A stretch of 64,000 nt of DNA. It comes from Streptomyces sp. YIM 130001. GTDB taxonomy: Bacteria; Actinomycetota; Actinomycetes; Streptomycetales; Streptomycetaceae. The stretch covers positions 165,498-229,497 of the forward strand of contig NZ_KZ984554.1 of the NCBI RefSeq assembly GCF_003574445.1, given 5' to 3'. Positions 57,237 to 64,000 of the stretch are shown here, piece by piece. The position numbers and the translations under genes are program-made. Each line of letters starts with the position of its first letter. Position 1 is the stretch's first letter. The notes under the pieces were generated by a model. That model was given only the letters and a program-made list of their open reading frames with translations, did no database searches and was not told where the DNA came from.

Positions 57237-57881
57237 TCAGATCCCGGGCCGCGTACGCCTCAGTACGCGCAGGGAGTTCGTGACGGAGATCTCATCGAAG
57301 GCACCGGATTCCAGAGCGCGCCGATAGATCCGGTACGGGGCCTGGCCGCCGTCCGCCGGGTCGGGGAAGACGTCGTGGATGACGAGCAGGCCGCCCTGCG
57401 CGAGGTGCGGCGCCCAGCCCTCGTAGTCGCCGGCCGCGTGCTCGTCGGTGTGGCCGCCGTCGATGAAGACGAGGCCGAGCGGGCTGTTCCAGACACGGGC
57501 GATCGCGGGGGAGCGGCCGACCATCGCGATCACGTGGTCCTCGAGGCCGGCCCGGTGCAGCGTGCGGCGGAAGGTGGGCAGGGTGTCCATCAGGCCGAGC
57601 TCGGGGTCCACCACGGTCGGATCGTGGTACTCCCAGCCGGGCTGCTGCTCCTCGCTGCCCCGGTGGTGGTCGACGGTGACGGCGCTCACGCCGCCGCTCC
57701 GGGCGGCATCGGCCAGCAGGATCGTGGAACGTCCGCAGTACGTGCCGACCTCGAGCAGCGGCAGGCCGAGTGCGGCGGCCTCGGTGGCCGCGGCGTGCAG
57801 AGCGAGGCCCTCGTCGGCGGGCATGAACCCCTTGGCGGCCTCGAAGGCGGCGAGAACTTCCGGCCCGGTCCCCAGGTTCAT
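57237..57881 (-). CDS. Class I SAM-dependent methyltransferase (Methyltransf_24)
   Basis: A 214-residue methyltransferase with LPLLEVGTYCGRSTILLADAA (motif I), VTVDHHRG, and GLVFIDGGHTDEHAAGDYEGW, the CmcI/O-methyltransferase-like pattern with a metal-type D-G-x-H motif. The acceptor is unknown. AGGAGG stands before the ATG at 57881. It is divergent from fadE34, with 135 bases between the starts. Confidence 0.8.
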   Translation of the reverse strand: MNLGTGPEVLAAFEAAKGFMPADEGLALHAAATEAAALGLPLLEVGTYCGRSTILLADAARSGGVSAVTVDHHRGSEEQQPGWEYHDPTVVDPELGLMDTLPTFRRTLHRAGLEDHVIAMVGRSPAIARVWNSPLGLVFIDGGHTDEHAAGDYEGWAPHLAQGGLLVIHDVFPDPADGGQAPYRIYRRALESGAFDEISVTNSLRVLRRTRPGI

Positions 57882-57973
57882 GGCGTTCCTCCTGGTCGTA
57901 CGCGTATGAGGAGGCCCCATGCTGCCGTACGGCCGGGGCGGTCCCGAGGTGGGGGCGGCCGAGCGGCCGTGCA

Positions 57974-58016
57974 TCTGACCTTCCGTCAGAATGAAACGTG
58001 TTCTACTCTGCGCCGC
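57974..58016 (+). promoter_or_regulatory. Leaderless fadE34 promoter with KstR box and second palindrome
   Basis: TCTGAC-CTTCC-GTCAGA (57974-57990) is an exact palindrome, followed one base later by TGAAACGTGTTCTA (57992-58005), matching all eight fixed KstR positions. TTCCGT (-35, 57981-57986) and TACTCT (-10, 58004-58009) are 17 bases apart, and the ATG follows seven bases after the -10. Confidence 0.7.
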
Positions 58017-60170
58017 ATGGGGATCGGAATCACGCAGGAACACCGTGAACTGGCCGATGCCGTACGCGGCTGGGCCGCCCGCGCCATGCCACCCGAAGAG
58101 ACCCGTAAACTGCTCGACTCCGCCGCGCCGCCGGGCCGGCCCGGCTACTGGGACCAGGCCGTCGCCCAGGGGCTCACCGGCATCCACCTGCCGGATCAAC
58201 TGGGCGGCCAGGGCGGTGACATGACCGATCTGGCCGTCGTCGTCGAGGAGGCCGCCCGGGGCGCACTGCCCGGCCCGTTCCTCGCGCATGTGCTGGCCGC
58301 GGCACTGCTCGCCCGCGCCGGAGCGGGAGAGCTCGCCACCGTGGAGCGCATCGCCGCCGTGGCGCTCGGCCCCGGCTCCCTCACGGCCGTCGTGGACGGT
58401 GACGGGCTCGTACTCGACGGCACCGCCCCGCCCGTACTCTCCGGCGCCGAGGCCGATCTGCTGCTGCTCGCCGCGGAGAGTGCCGAGGGGACTGTGTGGG
58501 CCGCGGTCGACGCCGGGACGCTCGCCGTACGCGCTCAGGAGAGCGCCGACCCGACCCGGCCGACCGCCGAGGTGCGCGCGGACGGCGTCCGGGTACCGCG
58601 GTCCCGGCTCCTGGACCTCGACACGGCTCTCGTACGGGACTTCGCCGGCGTACTCCTCGCCGCCGACGCCTGCGGCACGGCCGACTGGGCGCTCGCCACC
58701 GCCACCGAACACGCCAAGGTGCGCGAGCAGTTCGGACGCCCCATCGGCCGCTTCCAGGCCGTCAAGCACCTCTGCGCCGACATGCTGGTCCGCCTGGAAG
58801 CGGCCCGCGCCCTGGTCTGGGACGCGAGCCGGGCGCTCGACGACGCGGCCCCGGACGTCCGCGGACTCACCGCGGCACTCGCGGCCGGCAGTGCTCTGGA
58901 CGCCGCGTACTCCTGCGCCAAGGACTGCGTGCAGGTCCTCGGCGGTATCGGATTCACCTGGGAGCACGACGCCCATCTGTATCTGCGCCGTGCCGTGGTC
59001 GCCCGGCAGCTGCTCGGCGCCGGTGACACCCACCGGCTGCGCGCCGTACGACTCGCCGCGTCCGGAACGCGACGTGCTCTCACCCTCGAACTCCCCCCGG
59101 AGGCGAGCGAGTTCCGCGCCGGTGCCCGGGAGGCCATCGCCCCCGCCGCGGGCCTCGCCCCGGCCGCCGCCCGCCGTCTGCTCGCGCCCACCGGGTACGC
59201 GGCCCCGCACCTGCCCGAGCCGTACGGACTCGGCGCGGGGCCCGTCGAACAACTCGCCGTACAACAGGAGTTGGCCGAGGCCGGAGTCCGGCCGAGTGAA
59301 CTGGGCATCGCCACCTGGGTGGTCCCGTCACTGATCGCCTACGGCACCGCCGAGCAGCAGGACCGCTACCTCGGCCCGACCCTGCGCGGGGAACTCCTGT
59401 GGTGCCAGCTGTTCAGCGAGCCGGGCGCGGGTTCCGACCTGGCGTCCCTGACCACCCGGGCCGAACGCACCGCGGACGGGCGCTGGCGGATCAACGGCCA
59501 GAAGGTGTGGACGAGCGCCGCCCAGTGGGCCGACCACGGCATCCTGCTCGCCCGCACCGACCCCGATGCCCCGAAGCACAAGGGGCTCACCTACTTCGTC
59601 ATCGACATGAAGCGCACCGACGGCATCGACATCAGGCCGCTCAAGGAGATGACCGGCGACTCCCTCTTCAACGAGGTCTACTTCGACGACGCGCTGCTGC
59701 CCGCGGACGCCGTCGTCGGCGAGGTGAACGACGGCTGGCGGGTCGCCCGCAACACGCTCGGCAACGAACGGGTGCACATGGCCGACCAGTTGACGTTCGA
59801 CACCGGACTCGAGGCGCTCATCGACCGCTCGGGCGACCTGGACGGCGCCTGCCGGGCGCGGATCGGTGCACTCGCTGCCGACGCCCACGCGCTCGGCTGC
59901 ATCTCGCTGCGCACCACGCTCCGGCAGGTCGAAGGCGCCGATCCAGGGCCGGGAGCCTCCGTGCGCAAGCTCGTACAGACCGTCCACCAGCAGCAGGTCG
60001 CCGAGCTGGCGCTCGAACTCCTCGGTCCGGAAGGGGCGTTGCGCGAGGGGCCCGGCGAGCGGGCCGTGCACGGCTTCCTGCTCGCCCGCTGCCTGACCAT
60101 CGCGGGCGGCACCACCCAGGTTCAGCTCAATGTCGTCGCCGAGCGCATCCTCGGCCTGCCAAGGGACTGA
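58017..60170 (+). CDS. fadE34: Double acyl-CoA dehydrogenase (FadE34/ChsE3 type)
   Basis: A 717-residue protein made of two acyl-CoA dehydrogenase domains. The first half contains GRFQAVKHLCADMLVRLEAARA and QVLGGIGFTWEH. The second has the FAD/substrate motif CQLFSEPGAGSDLASL and the C-terminal IAGGTTQVQLNVVAERILGL. Single ACADs are about 390 residues; the fused ~710-residue form is the FadE34 type, which dehydrogenates steroid side-chain CoA esters. In M. tuberculosis fadE34 is next to kstR. The stop is five bases before the thiolase gene. Confidence 0.82.
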   Translation: MGIGITQEHRELADAVRGWAARAMPPEETRKLLDSAAPPGRPGYWDQAVAQGLTGIHLPDQLGGQGGDMTDLAVVVEEAARGALPGPFLAHVLAAALLARAGAGELATVERIAAVALGPGSLTAVVDGDGLVLDGTAPPVLSGAEADLLLLAAESAEGTVWAAVDAGTLAVRAQESADPTRPTAEVRADGVRVPRSRLLDLDTALVRDFAGVLLAADACGTADWALATATEHAKVREQFGRPIGRFQAVKHLCADMLVRLEAARALVWDASRALDDAAPDVRGLTAALAAGSALDAAYSCAKDCVQVLGGIGFTWEHDAHLYLRRAVVARQLLGAGDTHRLRAVRLAASGTRRALTLELPPEASEFRAGAREAIAPAAGLAPAAARRLLAPTGYAAPHLPEPYGLGAGPVEQLAVQQELAEAGVRPSELGIATWVVPSLIAYGTAEQQDRYLGPTLRGELLWCQLFSEPGAGSDLASLTTRAERTADGRWRINGQKVWTSAAQWADHGILLARTDPDAPKHKGLTYFVIDMKRTDGIDIRPLKEMTGDSLFNEVYFDDALLPADAVVGEVNDGWRVARNTLGNERVHMADQLTFDTGLEALIDRSGDLDGACRARIGALAADAHALGCISLRTTLRQVEGADPGPGASVRKLVQTVHQQQVAELALELLGPEGALREGPGERAVHGFLLARCLTIAGGTTQVQLNVVAERILGLPRD

Positions 60171-60175
60171 GACTT

Positions 60176-61363
60176 ATGAAGGCGTACCTCGTCGGTGTGG
60201 GCATGACGAAGTTCGAGAAGCCCGAATCGCGCGACTGGCAGTACTGGGACATGGCCGAGGAGGCCGGCGGCAAGGCGCTCGACGACGCGGGCATCGCCTA
60301 CGACCTGGTGGAGCAGGCCGCCGTCGGCTACTGCTTCCAGGCTTCCACCGCAGGTCAGCGCGCGGTCTACACACTGGGCCTCACCGGCGTGCCCGTCTAC
60401 AACGTCAACAACAACTGCGCGACCGGCTCCACCGCCCTGATGATGGCCCGCCAGTTCGTCGAGGGCGGCAACGACTGCGTACTGGCCCTCGGCTTCGAGG
60501 AGATGGCGCGCGGCGCGCTCGGGGGCGGCGGCGACGGCGGGGACTTCAAGACCTCTCCCGTCGCCCGCCACTACGGCATCATGGCCGCCGGGCACGGCTT
60601 CGAGATGACCCCGCCCACCGCGCAGATCTTCGGCGACGCGGCCCGCGAACACATGGAGCTCTACGGAACGACGCCCGCGCAGCTCGCCGCGGTCGGCGCC
60701 AAGAACCACCGGCACTCGGCGGGCAACCCGTACGCCCAGTTCCAGGACGTCTACGAGGTCGACGAGATCCTCGCGGCCAGGACCGTCCACGAACCCCTCA
60801 CCAAACTCCAGTGCTCGCCGACGTCCGACGGAGCCGCGGCCGCCGTGGTCGCCTCCGAACGCTTCGTGGAACGCCACGGACTCGGCGATCGTGCGATCGA
60901 GATCGCCGCACAGGCCATGACGACCGACACCGAGGAGTCGTTCGCCTCCGGGACCTGCATCGACGTCGTCGGCAAACCCATGTCTCGCGCCGCGGCCCGG
61001 CAGGTCTACGAGCGTGCGGGCCTCGGCATCGAGGACGTGGACGTCGTCGAACTGCACGACTGCTTCTCCATCAACGAGCTGCTCACCTACGAGGCGCTCG
61101 GCATGTGCGCCGACGGCGAGTCCGGCAAACTCGTCGAGTCCGGCGCGACGACGTACGGCGGACGCTGGGTGGTCAACCCCTCAGGCGGGCTGATCTCCAA
61201 GGGCCATCCGCTCGGCGCGACCGGTCTCGCGCAGGCGGCCGAACTGACCTGGCAACTGCGCGGAACCGCCGGACCACGGCAGGTGACGGGAGCCAGGACC
61301 GGCCTCGCGCACAACATCGGGCTCGGCGGCGCCGCGGTGGTGACCCTGCTGCGCAAGGCGTAA
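60176..61363 (+). CDS. SCP-x type thiolase / lipid-transfer protein (Ltp1-like)
   Basis: A 395-residue thiolase of the SCP-x group. It begins MKAYLVGVGMTKFEKPESRD, with nucleophile Cys81 in NVNNNCATGSTALMM, FEEMARGALGG, LHDCFSINELL and GHPLGATGLAQ. These match mycobacterial Ltp1 (ScpX), linked to 3-oxoacyl-CoA cleavage in sterol or branched-chain breakdown. No SCP2 or DUF35 partner is encoded beside it. It shares an operon with fadE34, five bases apart. Confidence 0.82.
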   Translation: MKAYLVGVGMTKFEKPESRDWQYWDMAEEAGGKALDDAGIAYDLVEQAAVGYCFQASTAGQRAVYTLGLTGVPVYNVNNNCATGSTALMMARQFVEGGNDCVLALGFEEMARGALGGGGDGGDFKTSPVARHYGIMAAGHGFEMTPPTAQIFGDAAREHMELYGTTPAQLAAVGAKNHRHSAGNPYAQFQDVYEVDEILAARTVHEPLTKLQCSPTSDGAAAAVVASERFVERHGLGDRAIEIAAQAMTTDTEESFASGTCIDVVGKPMSRAAARQVYERAGLGIEDVDVVELHDCFSINELLTYEALGMCADGESGKLVESGATTYGGRWVVNPSGGLISKGHPLGATGLAQAAELTWQLRGTAGPRQVTGARTGLAHNIGLGGAAVVTLLRKA

Positions 61364-61451
61364 CAGGGGTGCGGGACCGGGGTCCTAGGCCCGACGTCGT
61401 ACAGCGGCTGCGTCGAAACCCCGATGCACCGCGAGGCCGGTGCCTGGGACC

Positions 61452-62900
61452 ATGTCCGTCATGGTCCAGACGCCCACAGACACTTACCTCGCCGCGCCCG
61501 TGAAGTCCCCGCCCCTGTGGGCGGTCGTCCTCGCAGCCTGCGCAGGGCAGTTCCTGGTCGTCCTCGACGTGTCCGTGGTCAACACCGCGCTGCCGTCGAT
61601 GCGGGCCGACCTCGCGATGAGTGCCGTGGGCCTGCAGTGGGTCGTCAACGCCTACTCCATAGCCTTCGCCGGCTTCATGCTGCTCGGCGGCAGGGCCGGC
61701 GATCTCTTCGGACGCAAGCGGATGTTCCTGGTCGGTCTCGGCCTGTTCACCGCCGCCTCGCTCGCGGGCGGGCTCGCGCAGGAGGGCTGGCAGCTGCTCG
61801 CCGCCCGCGCCGTGCAGGGGCTCGGGGCCGCCGTGCTCGCCCCCTCCACCCTGGCGCTGCTGACCTCGGCGGTGCCCGAAGGGCCGGCGCGGGTGCGGGC
61901 GATAGGGACCTGGTCGGCGGTCGGCGCCGGTGGTGGTGCGGCCGGCGGTCTGGTCGGAGGCGTGCTGACCGATCTGCTGTCCTGGCGCTGGGTGCTCCTC
62001 ATCAACGTGCCGATCGGCGTGCTCGTACTCGCCGCGGGTGTCGCCTGGCTGAGCGAGGGCGCCACCGACCGCGGCAGGCGCCTGGACCTGCCCGGCGCGG
62101 TCCTCGTCACCGCAGGACTCGCCACCCTCGCCTACGGCATCGTGCAGACCGAGATCGAGGGCTGGACGTCCACCACCACCCTGGTGCCGTTGATCGCCGG
62201 GCTCCTGCTGCTAGGCGGCTTCCTGCTCGTCGAGGCGCGTACCAGGTCACCGCTGATGCCCCTGAAACTGTTCCGGGTGCGGTCGGTGTCGGCGGCGAAC
62301 GCGGCGATGTTCGTGTGCGGCGGCGCCATGTTCTCCATGTGGTTCTTCATGACGCTCTACTCCCAGAACGTCCTCGGCTACTCGGCCATGATCGCGGGCC
62401 TCGCCCTGATCCCCAGCTCGCTCAGTGTGGTCGTCGGCTCCAAGGTCGCCCCGCGTCTGATGCCCGTCGTCGGCGCCAAGAACGTCTCCATGATCGGCAT
62501 CGTGGTGGCGGCGGCCGGATTCGGCTGGCAGTCGACGATGACCGCCGACGGTGCCTACGTCACCTCGATCATGCTGCCCGGCGTCCTGATGATGCTCGGT
62601 GCCGGACTGGCCTCCACCCCGCTCGCCTCGCTGGCCACCTCGGGCGCGGCCCCCGGCGACGCGGGTCTCGTCTCGGGACTGATCAACACCTCCAGGACGA
62701 TGGGCGGTGCGCTCGGCCTCGCCGTGCTCTCCACGGTGGCCGCGTCGGTGAGCGCCGGGTCCGACAGCGGCCAGGCGCTGACCGACGGCTACGCGGCCGC
62801 CTTCCGCACCAGCGGAATCATCCTCGTCGTCGGAGTCGTCCTGATGCTCTTGTGGATGCCGGGCACCCGCTCCGACCGGGCCACGGTCCGCAAGGACTGA
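61452..62900 (+). CDS. DHA2-family MFS exporter
   Basis: A 482-residue 14-segment exporter. LDVSVVNTALPSM and GGRAGDLFGRKRMFLVG (motif A) with AVGAGGGAAGGLVGG (motif C) place it in the actinorhodin-transporter/DHA2 group. No dedicated regulator is adjacent. The ATG at 61452 is used; an upstream ATG at 61440 is less likely. Substrate unknown. Confidence 0.85.
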   Translation: MSVMVQTPTDTYLAAPVKSPPLWAVVLAACAGQFLVVLDVSVVNTALPSMRADLAMSAVGLQWVVNAYSIAFAGFMLLGGRAGDLFGRKRMFLVGLGLFTAASLAGGLAQEGWQLLAARAVQGLGAAVLAPSTLALLTSAVPEGPARVRAIGTWSAVGAGGGAAGGLVGGVLTDLLSWRWVLLINVPIGVLVLAAGVAWLSEGATDRGRRLDLPGAVLVTAGLATLAYGIVQTEIEGWTSTTTLVPLIAGLLLLGGFLLVEARTRSPLMPLKLFRVRSVSAANAAMFVCGGAMFSMWFFMTLYSQNVLGYSAMIAGLALIPSSLSVVVGSKVAPRLMPVVGAKNVSMIGIVVAAAGFGWQSTMTADGAYVTSIMLPGVLMMLGAGLASTPLASLATSGAAPGDAGLVSGLINTSRTMGGALGLAVLSTVAASVSAGSDSGQALTDGYAAAFRTSGIILVVGVVLMLLWMPGTRSDRATVRKD

Positions 62901-62920
62901 CGCACGACCCGTCCGCGGGC

Positions 62921-63562
62921 TCAGAGCCAGCCCTGGCTGCGCGCTTCGCGGAGGGCCTCCATGCGGTTGCGGGTGCCGGTCTTGCCGATCGCCGACGAGA
63001 AGTAGTTGCGGACCGTCGACTCCGACAGGTGCAGGCGGCCGGCGACGTCGGCGACCGTCGCTCCGTCCGCCGCTGCCTTCAGCACGTCGCACTCCCGCTC
63101 GGTGAGCGGGTTCGGTCCTGCGCTCAGGGCCGCCTTCGCGAGCGCCGGGTCGATCACCGTCTCGCCGCGCAGCACCTGCCTGATCGCCTCGGCGAGATCC
63201 TCGACGGGGCCGTCCTTGACCAGGAAACCGGCCGCCCCCGCGTCCATCGCGCGGCGCAGATAGCCCGGCCGCCCGAAGGTGGTGAGGATCAGGACCCGGC
63301 AGTCCGGGCACTCGTCGCGCAGGTCGGCCGCCGCCTCGAGGCCGGTGCGGCCCGGCAGTTCGATGTCCAGGAGCGCGACGTCCGGCCGGTGCGTGAGCGC
63401 CGCGTCCACGATGGCGTCACCCGTGCCGACCTGGGCCACGACCTCGATGTCCGGCTCCATGCCGAGGAGCAGGGCGAGTGCGCCGCGCATCATTCCCTGG
63501 TCCTCGGCGAGCAGGACTCTCAACGATTTCCTCGGGGGCCGTTCCTCGGGCATCTCGTCCAC
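62921..63562 (-). CDS. NarL/DesR-type response regulator
   Basis: A 213-residue two-component regulator. The receiver has VLLAEDQGMMRG, phospho-acceptor Asp in VALLDIELPG, and the TTFGRPGYLRRAMDAGAAGFLVKD segment (Thr, Lys). The C-terminal LuxR HTH has LTERECDVLKAAADGATVADVA and LSESTVRNYFSSAIGK. It resembles DesR, which controls membrane-lipid desaturation. The GTG at 63562 is six bases after TACGCT; an ATG three codons on is possible. Partner of the adjacent kinase. Confidence 0.9.
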   Translation of the reverse strand: MDEMPEERPPRKSLRVLLAEDQGMMRGALALLLGMEPDIEVVAQVGTGDAIVDAALTHRPDVALLDIELPGRTGLEAAADLRDECPDCRVLILTTFGRPGYLRRAMDAGAAGFLVKDGPVEDLAEAIRQVLRGETVIDPALAKAALSAGPNPLTERECDVLKAAADGATVADVAGRLHLSESTVRNYFSSAIGKTGTRNRMEALREARSQGWL

Positions 63563-63598
63563 GGGGTCAGCGTACGGGCGCCGGGCGGACCGTGCAGG

Positions 63599-64000
63599 TC
63601 ACCGCAGATCCGGGGTGCTGTCCACCGGCACGTCCGCGGTGACCCGGAAGCCGCGTTCCGGGGCGGCGCCGGACTCGAGCGTGCCGCCGACCGCGGCGAG
63701 CCGTTCGGCGAGCCCGCGCAGTCCACTGCCCGGGTGCCCGGTGGCGGCGTCCTCCCAGGCCGTCACCGGGTCCGGGCCGCGGCCGTCGTCCGTGAACACC
63801 AGGCGGATCCGGTCGTCGGTCCTGGACACCTCGATCTCGCAGCGTTCGGCACCGGAGTGCCGTACCGCGTTGGTCACCGACTCGCGCACCACCCAGCCGA
63901 GCAGGGCCGCGATGCCGGAGGGGAGCGGCGGACCCGACTGGCGTACGACGGTGGCGATCCCGGCGGCGCCCAAGGCGTCGCGGGCGCGGTCGAGTTCGGA
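63599..64000 (-). CDS. Sensor histidine kinase, C-terminal part only
   Basis: The last 133 residues are visible; the frame continues past the right edge (SELDRARDALGAAGIA). They contain the HATPase domain with WVVRESVTNAVRHSG (N box), FTDDGRGP (G1) and GSGLRGLAERLAAVGG (G2), as in DesK/NarX-type kinases. The phospho-acceptor His and membrane part are outside the window. It is 36 bases upstream of the response-regulator gene. Confidence 0.85.
   Translation of the reverse strand, partial: SELDRARDALGAAGIATVVRQSGPPLPSGIAALLGWVVRESVTNAVRHSGAERCEIEVSRTDDRIRLVFTDDGRGPDPVTAWEDAATGHPGSGLRGLAERLAAVGGTLESGAAPERGFRVTADVPVDSTPDLR

Overview
The window looks like a piece of a Streptomyces chromosome. The DNA is very GC-rich with strong third-position bias, many genes appear leaderless or use strong purine-rich ribosome sites, and the families present (AICE transfer genes, DHA2 exporters, cobalamin-riboswitch ECF transporter, GT87-PAP2 fusion, mycobacterial-type steroid genes) are typical of that genus. 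No rRNA, intact tRNA, CRISPR array or intact insertion sequence was seen.

Positions 1-6291 are the end of an integrative conjugative element (AICE, pSAM2 type). It carries small transfer and spread genes, an FtsK-like Tra translocase, a divergent XRE regulator with a Nudix protein (compare KorSA/Pif of pSAM2), an HD-domain protein and a membrane-anchored receiver protein. It stops at a 3' half of tRNA-Val(UAC) followed by that tRNA's own terminator, which marks attR. The integrase and the full tRNA should lie left of the window. Beyond attR (6352-7541) are diverged copies of two internal element segments, a cargo-like gene and a frameshifted integrase relic, which suggests remains of an older related element.

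Positions 7.7-33.8 kb are ordinary chromosome: a SET-domain gene between two membrane-anchored proteins, a 2,4-dienoyl-CoA reductase with a palindromic operator, PadR, phosphatases, DedA, a Cu/Zn-SOD-like secreted protein, DoxX, a PhoD-like phosphatase, a secreted HNH nuclease, a TetR-controlled DHA2 exporter, a second DHA2 exporter with a C-terminal winged helix, a serpin, and GT87-PAP2 and polytopic membrane proteins.

From about 33.9 to 61.4 kb, genes for steroid side-chain catabolism are scattered among unrelated genes: cyp125 and fadA5 (divergent), an aldehyde dehydrogenase with a 3Fe-4S-type ferredoxin, a frameshifted acyl-CoA synthetase relic, a KstR-type regulator, an F420-type LLM oxidoreductase, a FadE34-type double acyl-CoA dehydrogenase and an SCP-x thiolase. 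Six intergenic sites fit the published KstR operator pattern (TnnAACnnGTTnnA) at 7 or 8 of 8 fixed positions. A second palindrome, TCTGAC-N5-GTCAGA, recurs at three of these promoters. One perfect KstR box overlaps the predicted -35 of a glycosyltransferase-methyltransferase-alpha/alpha-barrel operon, which would be an unexpected member of this regulon.

Interleaved with these are a cobalamin-riboswitch-led ECF transporter operon (39.2-45.3 kb), a secreted lipase-like hydrolase, a small transglycosylase, an MBL-fold hydrolase, a cell-wall amidase, a methyltransferase, a third DHA2 exporter and, at the right edge, a NarL-type response regulator with a truncated histidine kinase.
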